NCBI RefSeq assembly: GCF_000613945.1
Contig: NZ_BAJY01000006.1
Location: 1 to 64,000 of the forward strand
Reading direction: 5' to 3'
DNA length: 64,000 nt
Source: Prevotella falsenii DSM 22864 = JCM 15124
Lineage (GTDB): Bacteria > Bacteroidota > Bacteroidia > Bacteroidales > Bacteroidaceae
The translations under genes were made by a program, and so were the position numbers. The notes below the pieces were generated by a model. It was not told the DNA's origin, ran no database searches, and saw only the letters and a list, made by a program, of their open reading frames with translations. Of the stretch, positions 18,640 through 28,782 are shown piece after piece; within the stretch, counting starts at the first letter, position 1; each line of letters begins with the position of its first letter.

Positions 18640-19002
18640 TTATGAGATAAAACGACTCGGTGCACGTATTAATATAGCCGAATTGACCGAGGGATTCGGC
18701 AAATAGCTTGATATTGTTTTTCGAGGTTTTCCTAATTTTCCTACGTTGAGTACAGCTTTCCGTCTCTCAAACAAAGCAAGACGTGTGGCTGCAGGCTTGT
18801 TTTCTTCTTCCTTTGAAATATTCTTGTAGGCTTCGATAATCGACAGTATGTCAGTCTCTACACCCTTCAATTCAAGATGATTGCAAAACTCTTCCAAGGT
18901 AGAATTGCCCATTGCCGCCTTCAGCGCAGACTGGTATGTCTGTGCTTCTACGCCTGTTGCTGCTAACACTACGAGCAGTGCGGTAATGTATTTATTCATC
19001 AT
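18640..19002 (-). CDS. Small secreted protein of unknown function
   Basis: A 120-residue protein with a clear signal peptide (MNKYITALLVVLAATGVEAQ, cleavage after Ala), then a helical region (YQSALKAAMGNSTLEEFCNHL) and a basic tail. It overlaps the end of the DUF4105 gene (ATGATGA), so it is co-translated with it. No family is recognised. The last ~30 residues (TISSYLPNPSVNSAILIRAP) look less protein-like than the rest, so another frame error is possible but not shown. Confidence 0.65.
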   Translation of the reverse strand: MMNKYITALLVVLAATGVEAQTYQSALKAAMGNSTLEEFCNHLELKGVETDILSIIEAYKNISKEEENKPAATRLALFERRKAVLNVGKLGKPRKTISSYLPNPSVNSAILIRAPSRFIS

Positions 19003-20201
19003 TTTGCTTTGTTTTCTATTGTCTTTACATAGACATTTTTAATCAACCATCGATGGAAGATACAATTGAATAGCAAGAATAGTGCCACAATTAACACCGG
19101 AACAGGAATTTTTTGGAAAAAGCCACCGATAAATCCAATTATGATTGACACTTCCCAAGCTGTCCACCACCAATGGTTCTGCTTGTGTCTGATACTCTTT
19201 ACAACCGAAGGAATGAGGAACAATGCCAACGGATTGAACAAAAATATTATCATATTGAGGCTTACAGAGGGGTGATGAGAGAATATCATAATGAAAAGTA
19301 GAAGTCCTATGATACTTGAAACAGCCATCAGCAGAATGTCCCAGCCCCATAAAGCCATTTTCTTTTTATACTCTATGAGCAATATGGAAATAGCAAGAAC
19401 GGCGAATACAATTGCAACTTGAAAGGGTGAAATAAAGATACTTTCCTCTCCTGAAGGTTTGTTCGGTTGCAAGATAACCGATGTCTGCTTCACCAAAGGC
19501 TGTCCGTTGTGTATTGCATTTGCGATGTATTTGCGTAGGTTATCAGGTAAAAACAGTTTCTGTTCTTCTGTTTTAACGGGCAAATCGGCAGTTACACCTA
19601 ATAATATATCTTCGCCAAACTGCGTCCAAGCATCGTTCTTGTTCCATTCGTGTATCATTTCACGAAATGAAGGCAGGGGTTTTGTATTTTCAGAGATATA
19701 TTTAGTGCTACCGCTTAAATGGTCGAGAAGCATATGTTGTGCTCTTGTGGTGCAATTGTCGTAAAAGAAATTGTATCTATACACAACATTCTCGGGAAGC
19801 AAATTCTTTTTTAAAGCAAGATAAATCTTATACTTTTCCTCCTTGGTAAGGTTCAATACCTGTTCAACAATGCCCCTACCCTCGTGTGAATATACGAAAA
19901 GCATCTCTTCCATTGTAGATATGCCAATACTATAATCGGTCAATCCCAATACGAAACGAGGAATAAAATAAGATTGCTCAAACGAAAATACGCCATAATT
20001 TACAACAAGGTCGTTACCGTTTGCAACATCGTTATAGCGTATGGCTGTGTGCCCGTATTGCGCCCACACTTCATTGCCGGGCGTACAAGTTAAAAGAGAT
20101 ATTTCGACAGAGTCCGAATAGGTCAATAATTCCGATTTTGCAGCCAGTGGCAAAACTGATAGCAAAATGCAGACAACTATATATCGAACGAGCTTTTTCA
20201 T
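18999..20201 (-). CDS. DUF4105 (Lnb-like periplasmic domain) membrane protein
   Basis: A 400-residue protein. After a signal peptide (residues 1-22) comes a ~180-residue periplasmic DUF4105 domain with YGHTAIRYND and YNFFYDNCTTRAQHMLLDH, the conserved His and Cys typical of this NlpC/P60-like fold. About four to five membrane helices follow from residue ~255. DUF4105 is related to the lipoprotein N-acylation enzyme Lnb of Gram-positives; whether this protein acts on lipoproteins is unknown. A promoter lies at 20210-20240. Confidence 0.85.
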   Translation of the reverse strand: MKKLVRYIVVCILLSVLPLAAKSELLTYSDSVEISLLTCTPGNEVWAQYGHTAIRYNDVANGNDLVVNYGVFSFEQSYFIPRFVLGLTDYSIGISTMEEMLFVYSHEGRGIVEQVLNLTKEEKYKIYLALKKNLLPENVVYRYNFFYDNCTTRAQHMLLDHLSGSTKYISENTKPLPSFREMIHEWNKNDAWTQFGEDILLGVTADLPVKTEEQKLFLPDNLRKYIANAIHNGQPLVKQTSVILQPNKPSGEESIFISPFQVAIVFAVLAISILLIEYKKKMALWGWDILLMAVSSIIGLLLFIMIFSHHPSVSLNMIIFLFNPLALFLIPSVVKSIRHKQNHWWWTAWEVSIIIGFIGGFFQKIPVPVLIVALFLLFNCIFHRWLIKNVYVKTIENKAK

Positions 20202-20209
20202 TTGTTTGG

Positions 20210-20240
20210 CAAAGGTAATGAAAAACTGTGATACCGCAAA
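20210..20240 (-). promoter_or_regulatory. Promoter of the DUF4105 operon
   Basis: On the minus strand TTTG (20237-20240), 19 bp, TACCTTTG (20210-20217), 8 bp ahead of the start codon. Confidence 0.7.
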
Positions 20241-20299
20241 GAAACCTTATTAAAAATCAAAATAGTATATAGAATTTCTATGTTATCATTTTTTTTTAA

Positions 20300-20307
20300 T
20301 AACTTTG
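20300..20307 (+). promoter_or_regulatory. -7 box of the outer membrane protein/lptC operon
   Basis: TAACTTTG, 31 bp ahead of the start codon at 20339, preceded by a T-rich stretch. Confidence 0.65.
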
Positions 20308-20338
20308 CACTGTTTATATTTTTTGAAATTACAAACAA

Positions 20339-21645
20339 ATGAAGAAAATACTCACAGCAGTCCTCTGCGTAGCCTTAGCAATTACGGCAATGGCACAGAG
20401 TGCACTAATTCTCCATATAGTCAATTTGGATTAGGAACATTGTCTCCACAGTCGTCAAGCTTCAATCGCAGCATGAACGGATTGGCATACGGTTTCCACG
20501 AACACAACCAAATAAACTTTCAAAACCCTGCTTCATACTCAGCCTTGGATTCGCTTTCGTTTATATTCGATGCAGGTGTAAGTTTGCAAATGACCAACTT
20601 TGAGGAGAATGGGCGCAAGAAGAATGCCAACAATGGCAATATAGAATATATCAACGCAGCCTTTCAGGCTTTTAAGCACGTAGGTGTCAGCTTCGGTTTG
20701 ATGCCTTATACAAATGTAGGATACAGTTATACAAACCGCAGTAATGTAAACCCCATTCCCAATCCATCGTTGCCGGAGCCTACATATTCTAATACTTTCA
20801 CAGGAACAGGTAGTATAAGACAGGCTTATTTTGGGCTTGGTTGGGAGCCATTTAAAGGACTTGCCATCGGTGCGAACGTTGCTTACCTTTGGGGAGACTT
20901 GGAACGTACTGTCGTAAATAGTTACAGCGACTCGTATATAAACACGCTGTCGAAAACTTATACATACGAAGTTAAAAGCTATAAAGTTGATTTCGGCTTG
21001 CAATATACGCAGAAACTTTCTAAAAAGAATGCCATTACTTTGGGCTTGACCTATTCTTTAGGACACAAGCTCAACTCTGATGCAGTGTGCAACATTATAT
21101 CCAAGAACTCGCAGACTGCTGTGAATGACACAACAAACTATGCAATAAAAGACGCTTTGAGGCTGCCTCACGTTTTCGGTGTAGGCTTGATGTGGAACCA
21201 CAACAACCGCCTGAAGTTGGGAGTAGACTATCAGTTACAGAAGTGGGCAGATATTAAAATGCCACAGTTCAACGTTGTCAATGATAAAGCAAGCTACACG
21301 CTTGAGGGAGGACAACTTAAAGATATGCAAAAGCTGACATTGGGTGGCGAATACTGCAAAGGCGAACGCTATCGCAATTTCTTCAGCCAGTTGCACTACC
21401 GTGCAGGTGTAAGCTATTCTACACCTTATATAATAATAAACAAGCAAGATGGTCCAAAAGAAATATCTGCAAGCGTTGGATTAGGCATTCCTATCGCAAA
21501 CAACTATAACCACAGGAGCTTGCTCAACATCGGTGTAGAATGGGTGAACAGAAATGCCACAGGTTTGATAAAAGAAAATATGTTCCGCATCAATGTAGGT
21601 CTTACTTTCAACGAACGCTGGTTCGCTAAGTTTAAGGTACGATAA
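20339..21645 (+). CDS. Outer membrane beta-barrel protein (frameshifted near start)
   Basis: About 435 residues after repair. ATG 20339 opens a signal peptide (MKKILTAVLCVALAITAMAQ), but the frame is lost at 20402-20403, where one base is missing (AGTG-CACT). The mature part then runs TNSPYSQFGLGTLSPQSSS to the stop. Alternating amphipathic strands, many Tyr/Asn-rich turns (VGYSYTNRSNVNPI) and a C-terminal aromatic strand (FNERWFAKFKVR) indicate a beta barrel, possibly FadL-like. It heads the operon with lptC, CorC and PpiD genes, a neighbourhood common in Bacteroidales. Substrate unknown. Confidence 0.8.
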
Positions 21646-21664
21646 AACCTGTTATACTTGCAAT

Positions 21665-22324
21665 ATGAAACAAAGCAAACTTTTCATCTCTTGCATGATA
21701 ATTGCTTTATGTGTCATACCCTTTTTGGCTTCATGCAGCGAAAAACGTGGAAATACAGCCCCTGCCATACACGAGCGCGATTCTGTTCCTATCATGACAA
21801 CATACGGTGTCAATACGTTGATTTCCGACTCAGGGGTCATCAAGTATCGTATTATTGCCGAAGAATGGGAAGTGAACGAAGTTAAGAACCCTTCACGGTG
21901 GACTTTCAACAAGGGTTTATTACTTACACAGTTCGACCTTAAAAAGCACATTGTGGGATTTATGCAGTGCGACACGGCCATCTATTACGACAAAGAACGC
22001 CGTTGGGAACTTCACGGACACGTGCAGATAGTTACCGCAAAGAAGGTGAAATTTTATAGCAGCGAACTATTTTGGGACGAACGAAACCACGAAATATGGT
22101 CGCGCAAGTATTCACGTATAAAAACTCCTGACAAGGTTTTGGAAGGCAACTGGTTCAAGAGCGATGAGCAAATGACGGTCTATGAAATACGACAAACGAA
22201 AGGTTGGGGTATATTCAACGAGCGGGAACTTGTACCAAACAGCGACGGAGCAGTGTCGATGCCGCCTGCGCCGACAGACACAATGGCTCACAAGAACTTA
22301 CAAGGAGTAGTATTAAATCGATAA
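21665..22324 (+). CDS. lptC: LptC-like LPS export protein
   Basis: A 219-residue protein with a signal peptide ending in a lipobox LASC (Cys 24) and the OstA/LptC-type beta-jellyroll core (IKYRIIAEEWEVNE, GLLLTQFDLKKHIVGFMQCD, RWELHGHVQIVTAKK). It would form part of the periplasmic bridge carrying lipopolysaccharide from LptBFG to LptA and LptD. The lipobox is a difference from E. coli LptC, which is held by a membrane helix. It lies 19 bp after the outer membrane protein gene. Confidence 0.88.
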   Translation: MKQSKLFISCMIIALCVIPFLASCSEKRGNTAPAIHERDSVPIMTTYGVNTLISDSGVIKYRIIAEEWEVNEVKNPSRWTFNKGLLLTQFDLKKHIVGFMQCDTAIYYDKERRWELHGHVQIVTAKKVKFYSSELFWDERNHEIWSRKYSRIKTPDKVLEGNWFKSDEQMTVYEIRQTKGWGIFNERELVPNSDGAVSMPPAPTDTMAHKNLQGVVLNR

Positions 22325-22333
22325 GGAGAAACA

Positions 22334-23593
22334 TTGAATATTAGTTTAATAATAGGAATTTTAGTGTCATTGACATTGTCTGCATTCTTTTCAGGAATGG
22401 AGATAGCTTTCGTTTCAAGCAACAGAATGCTTGCAGAAATGGACAAAGAAAAGAATGGCTTTGCACAAAGATGCCTGCAAATATTTTATCACAACCCCAA
22501 CGGCTTTGTTTCAACAATGCTCGTAGGTAACAATATCGTGTTGGTTTTGTATGGAATATTGTTTGCCGACATCTTCAACGCCACACTCTTCCTGTCATTT
22601 TCACCCATCACGCAGGTTGCCTTAAACACCATTCTTTCAACCATTATCGTTGTATTTACAGGCGAATTTATTCCGAAAGTATTGTTTAAAAGCAGTCCCA
22701 ACGCGCTGCTGTCTTTCTTTGCCCCACTCGCTTATCTGTTCTTCATCGTATTATGGCCCATCAGTCGTTTCTCTACTTTTATATCGCGCATCATGTTAAG
22801 AACCATAGGCGTGAAAGTTGATGAAGTGAAAAACGATGGTACTTTCACTAAAGTAGATTTAGATTACCTGCTCCAAAGTTCCATCGAGAACGCAAAAGAC
22901 GATGGAAAGTTGGAAGAGGAAGTAAAGATATTCCAGAACGCATTAGAGTTTACCGACACGAAAGTAAAGGACTGTATGGTGCCTCGTACAGAAATAAAAG
23001 CTGTTGATATAACCTGTCCCGTTGCCGAATTACAACAGAAATTCATTGAAAGCGGGAACTCCAAGATTGTTGTCTACAAAGACGACATCGACCATATAGA
23101 GGGTTATATCCACTCTTCCGAAATGTTCAAGAACCCACAAGTGTGGCACGACCATATCCGAAAGATGCCTTTTGTGCCCGAAACAATGACAGCCCAAAAG
23201 CTGATGCATACCTTCCTGCAACAGAAAAAGAGCCTTGGCGTGGTTGTCGATGAGTTTGGCGGAACCAGTGGAATTGTTTCGTTGGAGGATATTGTAGAGG
23301 AAATATTCGGCGATATTGAAGACGAACACGACAATGCAAAGTACATTGCAAAGAAAATTGCAGACAACGAATACATTCTCTCCGCTCGTTTAGAGATAGA
23401 AAAGGTAAATGATATGTTCGATTTGGACTTACCGGAAAGCGATGACTATATGACCATAAGCGGCTTTATACTGCACGAATACCAGAGCTTTCCTAAATTA
23501 AACGAATTAATTAAAATAGGGAAATATGAATTTAAAATAATCAAGAATACAATGACAAAAATAGAACTTGTGAAACTAAAAGTTAGCGTTTAG
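22334..23593 (+). CDS. CNNM/CorC (HlyC-type) transporter, GldE-like
   Basis: A 419-residue membrane protein. The N-terminal DUF21/CNNM domain (SAFFSGMEIAFVSSNR) has about three to four membrane helices. Two CBS motifs follow from residue ~210 (VKDCMVPRTEIKAVDI; LGVVVDEFGGTSGIVSLEDI), then a C-terminal CorC_HlyC domain (DDYMTISGFILHEYQSFP). The start is TTG 22334, preceded by AGGAG 5 bp upstream, which decides the start. Homologues are implicated in Mg2+/Co2+ handling, and in flavobacteria the GldE relatives matter for gliding and secretion. Confidence 0.88.
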   Translation: MNISLIIGILVSLTLSAFFSGMEIAFVSSNRMLAEMDKEKNGFAQRCLQIFYHNPNGFVSTMLVGNNIVLVLYGILFADIFNATLFLSFSPITQVALNTILSTIIVVFTGEFIPKVLFKSSPNALLSFFAPLAYLFFIVLWPISRFSTFISRIMLRTIGVKVDEVKNDGTFTKVDLDYLLQSSIENAKDDGKLEEEVKIFQNALEFTDTKVKDCMVPRTEIKAVDITCPVAELQQKFIESGNSKIVVYKDDIDHIEGYIHSSEMFKNPQVWHDHIRKMPFVPETMTAQKLMHTFLQQKKSLGVVVDEFGGTSGIVSLEDIVEEIFGDIEDEHDNAKYIAKKIADNEYILSARLEIEKVNDMFDLDLPESDDYMTISGFILHEYQSFPKLNELIKIGKYEFKIIKNTMTKIELVKLKVSV

Positions 23594-23637
23594 CGCATTT
23601 TCTTCGGTAATTATTATTTTAATTATCTTTTTATTTG

Positions 23638-23645
23638 TATTTTTG
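23638..23645 (+). promoter_or_regulatory. -7 box ahead of the PpiD gene
   Basis: TATTTTTG, 56 bp ahead of the start, suggesting the folding factor has its own promoter besides readthrough. Confidence 0.5.
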
Positions 23646-23700
23646 TACGCAATTTTTGCACTGATAAAGAAATAAATCAAAAATAAATAAAATAAAAAAA

Positions 23701-25848
23701 ATGGCAGCATTAGGAAAAATCAGACGCAGAGGCATCACGCTGATTGTTATAATCGGCTTGGGTCTTTTTGCATTTATTGCTGAAGAGGCTTTCCGTTCTT
23801 GTAACGGTATCAAAGGCGAAGCACGACAACAAGTGGGCGAAGTCTTGGGAGAAAAAATCAACGTGCAAGACTTTCAGAAGCTCGTTGATGAGTATCAAGA
23901 CGCCATCAAGTTCACAATGCAACGCGACAACTTGTCAGAGAGCGAACTCAATCAGGTAAAAGACCAAGTTTGGCAGCAGCTGGTAACAAACCACGTACTT
24001 GAAGCTGATGCAAAGAAAGTTGGCTTGACTGTTACCGAACAAGAATTGCAAAACGTTCTCAACGAAGGTACAGACCCAATGTTATCTCAAACTCCTTTCA
24101 TCAACCAGCAGACAGGACGCTTCGACGTAAACGCATTGAAGCAGTTCATCGATGCCTACAACAAGGCAAAGACTGCAAATCCGCAGCAGGCTGAACAAAT
24201 GAAGACAGCCTACAACTATTGGATGTTTGTAGAAAAGAACCTCCGTTCACAGCTCTTAGGTCAGAAGTTCCAAGCACTTTATGCAAGCTGCGTTCTTTCT
24301 AACAAGGCTGAAGCTAAACTTGCTTTCAACGACGAGAACGAAGAAGCGCAGGTGCAGTTGGCTTCAATGGCATACACTTCTGTGAAAGATGCTGACGTGA
24401 AATACACCGACGAAGACTTGAAGGCTAAGTACGAAGAACTGAAGCCAATGTTCCGTCAGACCATCGAAACCCGCGATGTGAAGTATGTAGACTTCCAAAT
24501 TTTGGCAAGCCAAGCCGACCGCAACGCTATTGTAAAGGAAATGAACGCTTACCAACAGCAACTGGCAACAGCAGCCGACCCGGCACTTGTTATCAGCAAA
24601 AGCGGCAGCCAAATACCTTACATCGGCTTGCCGGTAAGCAGCAATGCTTATCAGGCATATTCTGACATTGCAGGCAAGATTGACTCTTTGAACGTTGGAA
24701 CAACAAACGTTACAGAAAATAAGGAAGATAACACATTGAATATTATCCGTGTTCTAAGCAAGGAACAGTTACCGGACTCTGTTCAGTTCCGCCAAATCCA
24801 AGTTGCTGCAGCAACAAAGGAACAATCTGCTGCAAAGGCAGACTCAATCCAAAAGGCATTGGCAGGTGGTGCAGACTTTGAAGCAATTGCCAAGCGTTAC
24901 GGCCAAACAGGCGAAAAGGTATGGTTCACAGGTCAGCAATACGAACACGCTACAACCATGAACCAAGACAACCGCCAGTACATCACAGCCATTATGAATG
25001 GCGAAGTAAACGGTGTTCAGAACTTGGCACTTACACAAGGCAACGTAATTCTTCAGGTGCTCGACAAAAAAGCGATGAAGACAAAGACCAATGCTGCAAT
25101 TATCAAGAAAGCCATCGACTTCTCTAAGGAAACCCGCAGTGCAGCTTTCAACAAATTCTCTGAATACGTTGCAAAGGGCACAACACTTGCCGAATTGGAA
25201 AAGAACGCAGCAAAATATGGCTACAAGGTACAAGAAAACAAGAACGTAACCACTGCCGAACACTATCTTGCAGGCGTTCACGCTACTCGCGATGCCTTGA
25301 AATGGATATTCGAAGCTAAGGAAGGCGATGTTTCTCCACTTTACGAATGTGGCGACAACGACCACTTTATGGTGGTAGCATTGACAAAGATTCACCCACA
25401 AGGCTATCGCCCATGGGACGACGCCGAAGTAAAGGAAATCTTAAAGCGCGAAGTTATCAAAGATAAGAAAGCAGAACAGTTTATATCTAAGCTCAATGGC
25501 GTGAACACCATCGCCGCAGCGCAAGCCAAAGGTGCCAAGGTTAGCGAAGTAAACCAAATCACTTTCGCTGCTCCGGCCTTTGTTCAAGCTACCGGTGCTA
25601 CCGAGCCGGCACTCTCAGGAGCAGTTGCAGCAACAGCCGCAGGCAAGTTCTCTAAGAAACCGGTTAAAGGTAATGCAGGCGTATATGTATTCCAAGTAGT
25701 GAAGAAAGCAATGCGCGCAGGCGTTAAGTACGAAGAAGCAAAGCAGATGCAAATGTGCATGCAGCAAAATATGCAGGTTGCAAGCAGTTTCATACAAGAC
25801 TTAGTATTGAACGCAAAGGTAGTAGACAATCGCTACTTGTTCTTCTAA
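23701..25848 (+). CDS. PpiD-like periplasmic peptidyl-prolyl isomerase
   Basis: A 715-residue folding factor. A single N-terminal membrane anchor (GITLIVIIGLGLFAFIAEEA) holds a large periplasmic part: a SurA_N-type helical domain (residues ~40-190), then parvulin-type rotamase domains. The clearest starts at about residue 360 (QFRQIQVAAATKEQSAAKAD...ADFEAIAKRYGQTGEKVWF), and a second, degenerate one lies near residues 530-580. It would help outer membrane proteins fold after Sec export. A hairpin terminator follows. Confidence 0.9.
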   Translation: MAALGKIRRRGITLIVIIGLGLFAFIAEEAFRSCNGIKGEARQQVGEVLGEKINVQDFQKLVDEYQDAIKFTMQRDNLSESELNQVKDQVWQQLVTNHVLEADAKKVGLTVTEQELQNVLNEGTDPMLSQTPFINQQTGRFDVNALKQFIDAYNKAKTANPQQAEQMKTAYNYWMFVEKNLRSQLLGQKFQALYASCVLSNKAEAKLAFNDENEEAQVQLASMAYTSVKDADVKYTDEDLKAKYEELKPMFRQTIETRDVKYVDFQILASQADRNAIVKEMNAYQQQLATAADPALVISKSGSQIPYIGLPVSSNAYQAYSDIAGKIDSLNVGTTNVTENKEDNTLNIIRVLSKEQLPDSVQFRQIQVAAATKEQSAAKADSIQKALAGGADFEAIAKRYGQTGEKVWFTGQQYEHATTMNQDNRQYITAIMNGEVNGVQNLALTQGNVILQVLDKKAMKTKTNAAIIKKAIDFSKETRSAAFNKFSEYVAKGTTLAELEKNAAKYGYKVQENKNVTTAEHYLAGVHATRDALKWIFEAKEGDVSPLYECGDNDHFMVVALTKIHPQGYRPWDDAEVKEILKREVIKDKKAEQFISKLNGVNTIAAAQAKGAKVSEVNQITFAAPAFVQATGATEPALSGAVAATAAGKFSKKPVKGNAGVYVFQVVKKAMRAGVKYEEAKQMQMCMQQNMQVASSFIQDLVLNAKVVDNRYLFF

Positions 25849-25873
25849 GAACATAAATTTACACATTATATAT

Positions 25874-25902
25874 AAGGTGGATTTGCTTGTCAAGTCCATC
25901 TT
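25874..25902 (+). terminator. Terminator after the PpiD gene
   Basis: A 12 bp stem (AAGGTGGATTTG with CAAGTCCATCTT, two G-T pairs) followed by TTATTTTAT. Confidence 0.7.
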
Positions 25903-25910
25903 ATTTTATA

Positions 25911-26285
25911 TCATCATTTCACAACTACCGACAAGTGGCTTTCCTTTTTTATTTCAATGCATATAATTGAAATTAGCCACAGTTTTGTAAAGAAAACTCC
26001 CTTAAGATTTACCAGCCCCTACAACAAGGCAGCAAGGAAAGGCAAAGGTTGTGTGTTCGCGAAGAAGTTTGTAAAGTACATCGAGGCAGGGGCTAAGAAA
26101 ACGAGATACTTCGCCTTGCTGTACGATGTGGGCTGGCTGCTTTGTGTCCGATAGTTTATTCCCCCACAGGAGGACTATCAAAACCAACTCTTTCCTATTG
26201 GTGCATTAACTATAATACACAGTTAATGGAGATAAAATAAGAAAAAAATCTTCTAAAAAAAATAGTTTTTTTTATTTTTTATTTG
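25911..26285. other. Intergenic region, no gene seen
   Basis: About 375 bp of AT-rich sequence. A 65-codon ORF at 25957-26154 has no recognisable features. Confidence 0.4.
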
Positions 26286-26293
26286 TACTTTTG
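26286..26293 (+). promoter_or_regulatory. -7 box of the Omp28-like gene
   Basis: TACTTTTG after a long A/T tract, leaving a leader of about 160 nt before the start at 26455. Confidence 0.55.
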
Positions 26294-26454
26294 CGAAGTC
26301 ATCATTTTACAATAAACGTTTCACGTCAAAAAGAAGTTCAAATGGATTTCATGATATGGAAAATAAATAGCTAATCCTTAATCTAAAGATTTAGATATGC
26401 TATGTGAAAAACCGATAGATAGTAATAACTGAATATTAACTAAACCAAAAACAA

Positions 26455-28365
26455 ATGAAAAAATTTCTATTATCTTGTATTGCACTTGCAATGACAACTT
26501 TTGCTACAGCACAGAACGGTAGCTTAAAGCTGACAGAAGCAGATTTCACTCTTGCTCAACCCATTAGTTCTGTAAAGTATCAAAATAACGCTAAAGCTAC
26601 AAGAGCTAACTTGCCCAAGAACCAGCGTTACATGGGCAACTACACTAGCGACAACTATCAAGAAAAAGGTATCGGCTTTACAAGCAATGAAGGCGTACTT
26701 ACCTTGATGACAGCAGTAGACAAAGACCTTGTTAGTGCGTTCGATAAAGGTAAAGTTGTTGGCATGCGTGTCGCATTGGCTGCCAATGGTGTTGGTGCTA
26801 TCACGGCAAAACTGTTTACCTATAAAACTGTAGACGGTAAAATACAAACAAGTTTAGTAGCTGAACAGAAGATAGAAAATACCAAGAAAGGCTGGAACGA
26901 CGTTACCTTTAATACACCTTACACGCTTGACTTCAGCAAGATAGAAGGCGTAATGTTAGGATACACCTATACACAGAAGAAAGGAGAGTCAGAAGAATGC
27001 TATCCTATCTCATTGCTGAAGGAAGGAACGATTGTTACAACATACGTTGAATTCAACGGTAAGCTGTACACCTTTGATTCAGAAAAAAGAGGAAACCTTT
27101 GCATTCAGGCACTTGTAGAAAAAGACTATCCTGCAAAAGACATCGCTATTAAAGGTGCCGTATATACTAAGTTCATAAAACGTTCAGGCAACACAAAGGT
27201 TTGGTTGAAAGTTTCTAACTCAGGTACAGACCCTATCAATTCTTATACCTTGGTAACATCAATCGATGACAAACAAGTAAAAGAACAAACAATAACAGGT
27301 GTTATAGATGGAAATATAAAGAGCAATGAGATTGAATTCTCTACAGCAAATATCGACTTTGGTTCGCACAAGCTTAAGTTCGCTATCACAAAGGTAGACG
27401 GTGCTGCACCAACCGGCGACACAAAAGACGATGTTTACGAGTCGGATATAAACATCTACGATACAGGCTATAAGAGACAAAAGCAACTCATAGAACAGTT
27501 TACCGCTGTAACTTGTACTTATTGTCCTACCGGTTCAAGACTTTTGAAGAAACTGCAAGAGAAGCGCAAAGACTTAGCATGGGTAGCACTTCATGGTCCA
27601 ATGGGGCAGAACGACCCATACCAAACAAACCAAAGTATTGCTATCATGAAGGCACTTGGTGCAAATGGATATCCAATGGCAGCATTTAACAGAACTCTTA
27701 TGGATGGTGCACTTACAACAGTAATTGCTTTCAAAGAGGGAGCAATTAACCAAGCTGTTGAAATGTTTAGCAAAATTTTAGACCAAACAGACGAAGAACT
27801 CCCTGCATTTGTAAATATCGACATTGTTGCAAAGGCTGACAAACTCGCAAATGGAAACAATCAAATGGTCATTGACGTGAAGGGTACCGGCGTTAAGAGC
27901 GCAGCTGACTTCCTCAAGGATTATGCACTTTATGTTTATGTAACAGAAGATGGACTCGTTAATCCACAGATTGATAATGGACAAACGATTAAAAACTATG
28001 TTCACAACAACACATTCCGTCAGTGCTTGACAAACATTAATGGCGACAACATTGCTTGGACCGGCGACAACTTCAACAAGCAATTCACTTACGATGTACC
28101 TGCCGGATACAATGCAGAGAAGATGCACGTTATTGCTTTCGTAGCTCCTAAGTTGGGCACTACTCCTATCTCTGAACTTGTTGTAAACCAGACCAATATG
28201 GTTGAAGTTACTACTACTGCAGGCATTAAAGATGCAAGCATGGATGCTGATAATGAAATCGTAGCTCGCTACAACCTCGCAGGTCAGAAGATTGACACTC
28301 CACAAAAGGGTGTGAACATCTTGAAGTACAAGAACGGCAAGATTGAAAAGGTAGTTGTAAAATAA
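26455..28365 (+). CDS. Omp28-related secreted protein with thioredoxin-like CxxC
   Basis: A 636-residue protein with a signal peptide (MKKFLLSCIALAMTTFATAQ). The N-terminal half is beta-rich with a carbohydrate-binding or jelly-roll look. The region from about residue 340 matches the Omp28 family, with a thioredoxin-like start RQKQLIEQFTAVTCTYCPTG (CxxC at about residue 352). The C-terminus EIVARYNLAGQKIDTPQKGV ending in KIEKVVVK resembles the short type IX secretion sorting tail seen in Prevotella. It is probably exported to the cell surface. Monocistronic: own promoter and strong terminator. Confidence 0.82.
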   Translation: MKKFLLSCIALAMTTFATAQNGSLKLTEADFTLAQPISSVKYQNNAKATRANLPKNQRYMGNYTSDNYQEKGIGFTSNEGVLTLMTAVDKDLVSAFDKGKVVGMRVALAANGVGAITAKLFTYKTVDGKIQTSLVAEQKIENTKKGWNDVTFNTPYTLDFSKIEGVMLGYTYTQKKGESEECYPISLLKEGTIVTTYVEFNGKLYTFDSEKRGNLCIQALVEKDYPAKDIAIKGAVYTKFIKRSGNTKVWLKVSNSGTDPINSYTLVTSIDDKQVKEQTITGVIDGNIKSNEIEFSTANIDFGSHKLKFAITKVDGAAPTGDTKDDVYESDINIYDTGYKRQKQLIEQFTAVTCTYCPTGSRLLKKLQEKRKDLAWVALHGPMGQNDPYQTNQSIAIMKALGANGYPMAAFNRTLMDGALTTVIAFKEGAINQAVEMFSKILDQTDEELPAFVNIDIVAKADKLANGNNQMVIDVKGTGVKSAADFLKDYALYVYVTEDGLVNPQIDNGQTIKNYVHNNTFRQCLTNINGDNIAWTGDNFNKQFTYDVPAGYNAEKMHVIAFVAPKLGTTPISELVVNQTNMVEVTTTAGIKDASMDADNEIVARYNLAGQKIDTPQKGVNILKYKNGKIEKVVVK

Positions 28366-28414
28366 GTCAGGAACGCAATATAATAACAGAAGTTATTATT
28401 GCAACCTGTGAACC

Positions 28415-28451
28415 AAACCCCAAAAGTCAGACATAAAACTTTTGGGGTTTT
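28415..28451 (+). terminator. Terminator of the Omp28-like gene
   Basis: A 13 bp perfect stem AAACCCCAAAAGT, a 10-base loop, then TTTTATTATG. Confidence 0.85.
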
Positions 28452-28555
28452 ATTATGACAAACAAGAGAAGAAGTAAACATGACGCATCATCTTTGCTAA
28501 GATACATGCATTGTTAGATAATGGTCGTTCTTTCCGGAAAAACAAGAGTAACTAA

Positions 28556-28589
28556 AAAGGGCTGAAATCCAAGTGAGGCTTTCAGCCCT
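28556..28589. terminator. Hairpin, possible second terminator
   Basis: AAGGGCTGAAA pairs with TTTCAGCCCTT around a 12-base loop, with A-rich and T-rich flanks. It lies between two convergent genes. Confidence 0.5.
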
Positions 28590-28628
28590 TAACTTTTATG
28601 TGTGGAAAATGTTTACCGGACAGCATAT

Positions 28629-28666
28629 AAAAGCCACCTTCATTGCAATGCAACGAGGTGGCTTTT
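28629..28666. terminator. Hairpin terminator, repeated sequence
   Basis: AAAAGCCACCT pairs with AGGTGGCTTTT, with inner pairing around TTGCAATGCAA. Its complement shares CCACCTCGTTGCATTGCAA with the hairpin at 34186-34223 on the other strand. Confidence 0.65.
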
Positions 28667-28782
28667 CTCTTTTTATACAGTAGCATCGCTATGCTTTAAT
28701 TGGCGTTTTGTTCTTATAAAAGGTTCCATATAACCATCTGTTGAAAGACGGGTACCATCGGTACTACGCAGCGGCATTTTTC

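Noticed and set aside
25957..26154. 65-codon plus-strand ORF
   Set aside because: No ribosome-binding context, no family resemblance, and no neighbour reason to be a gene.
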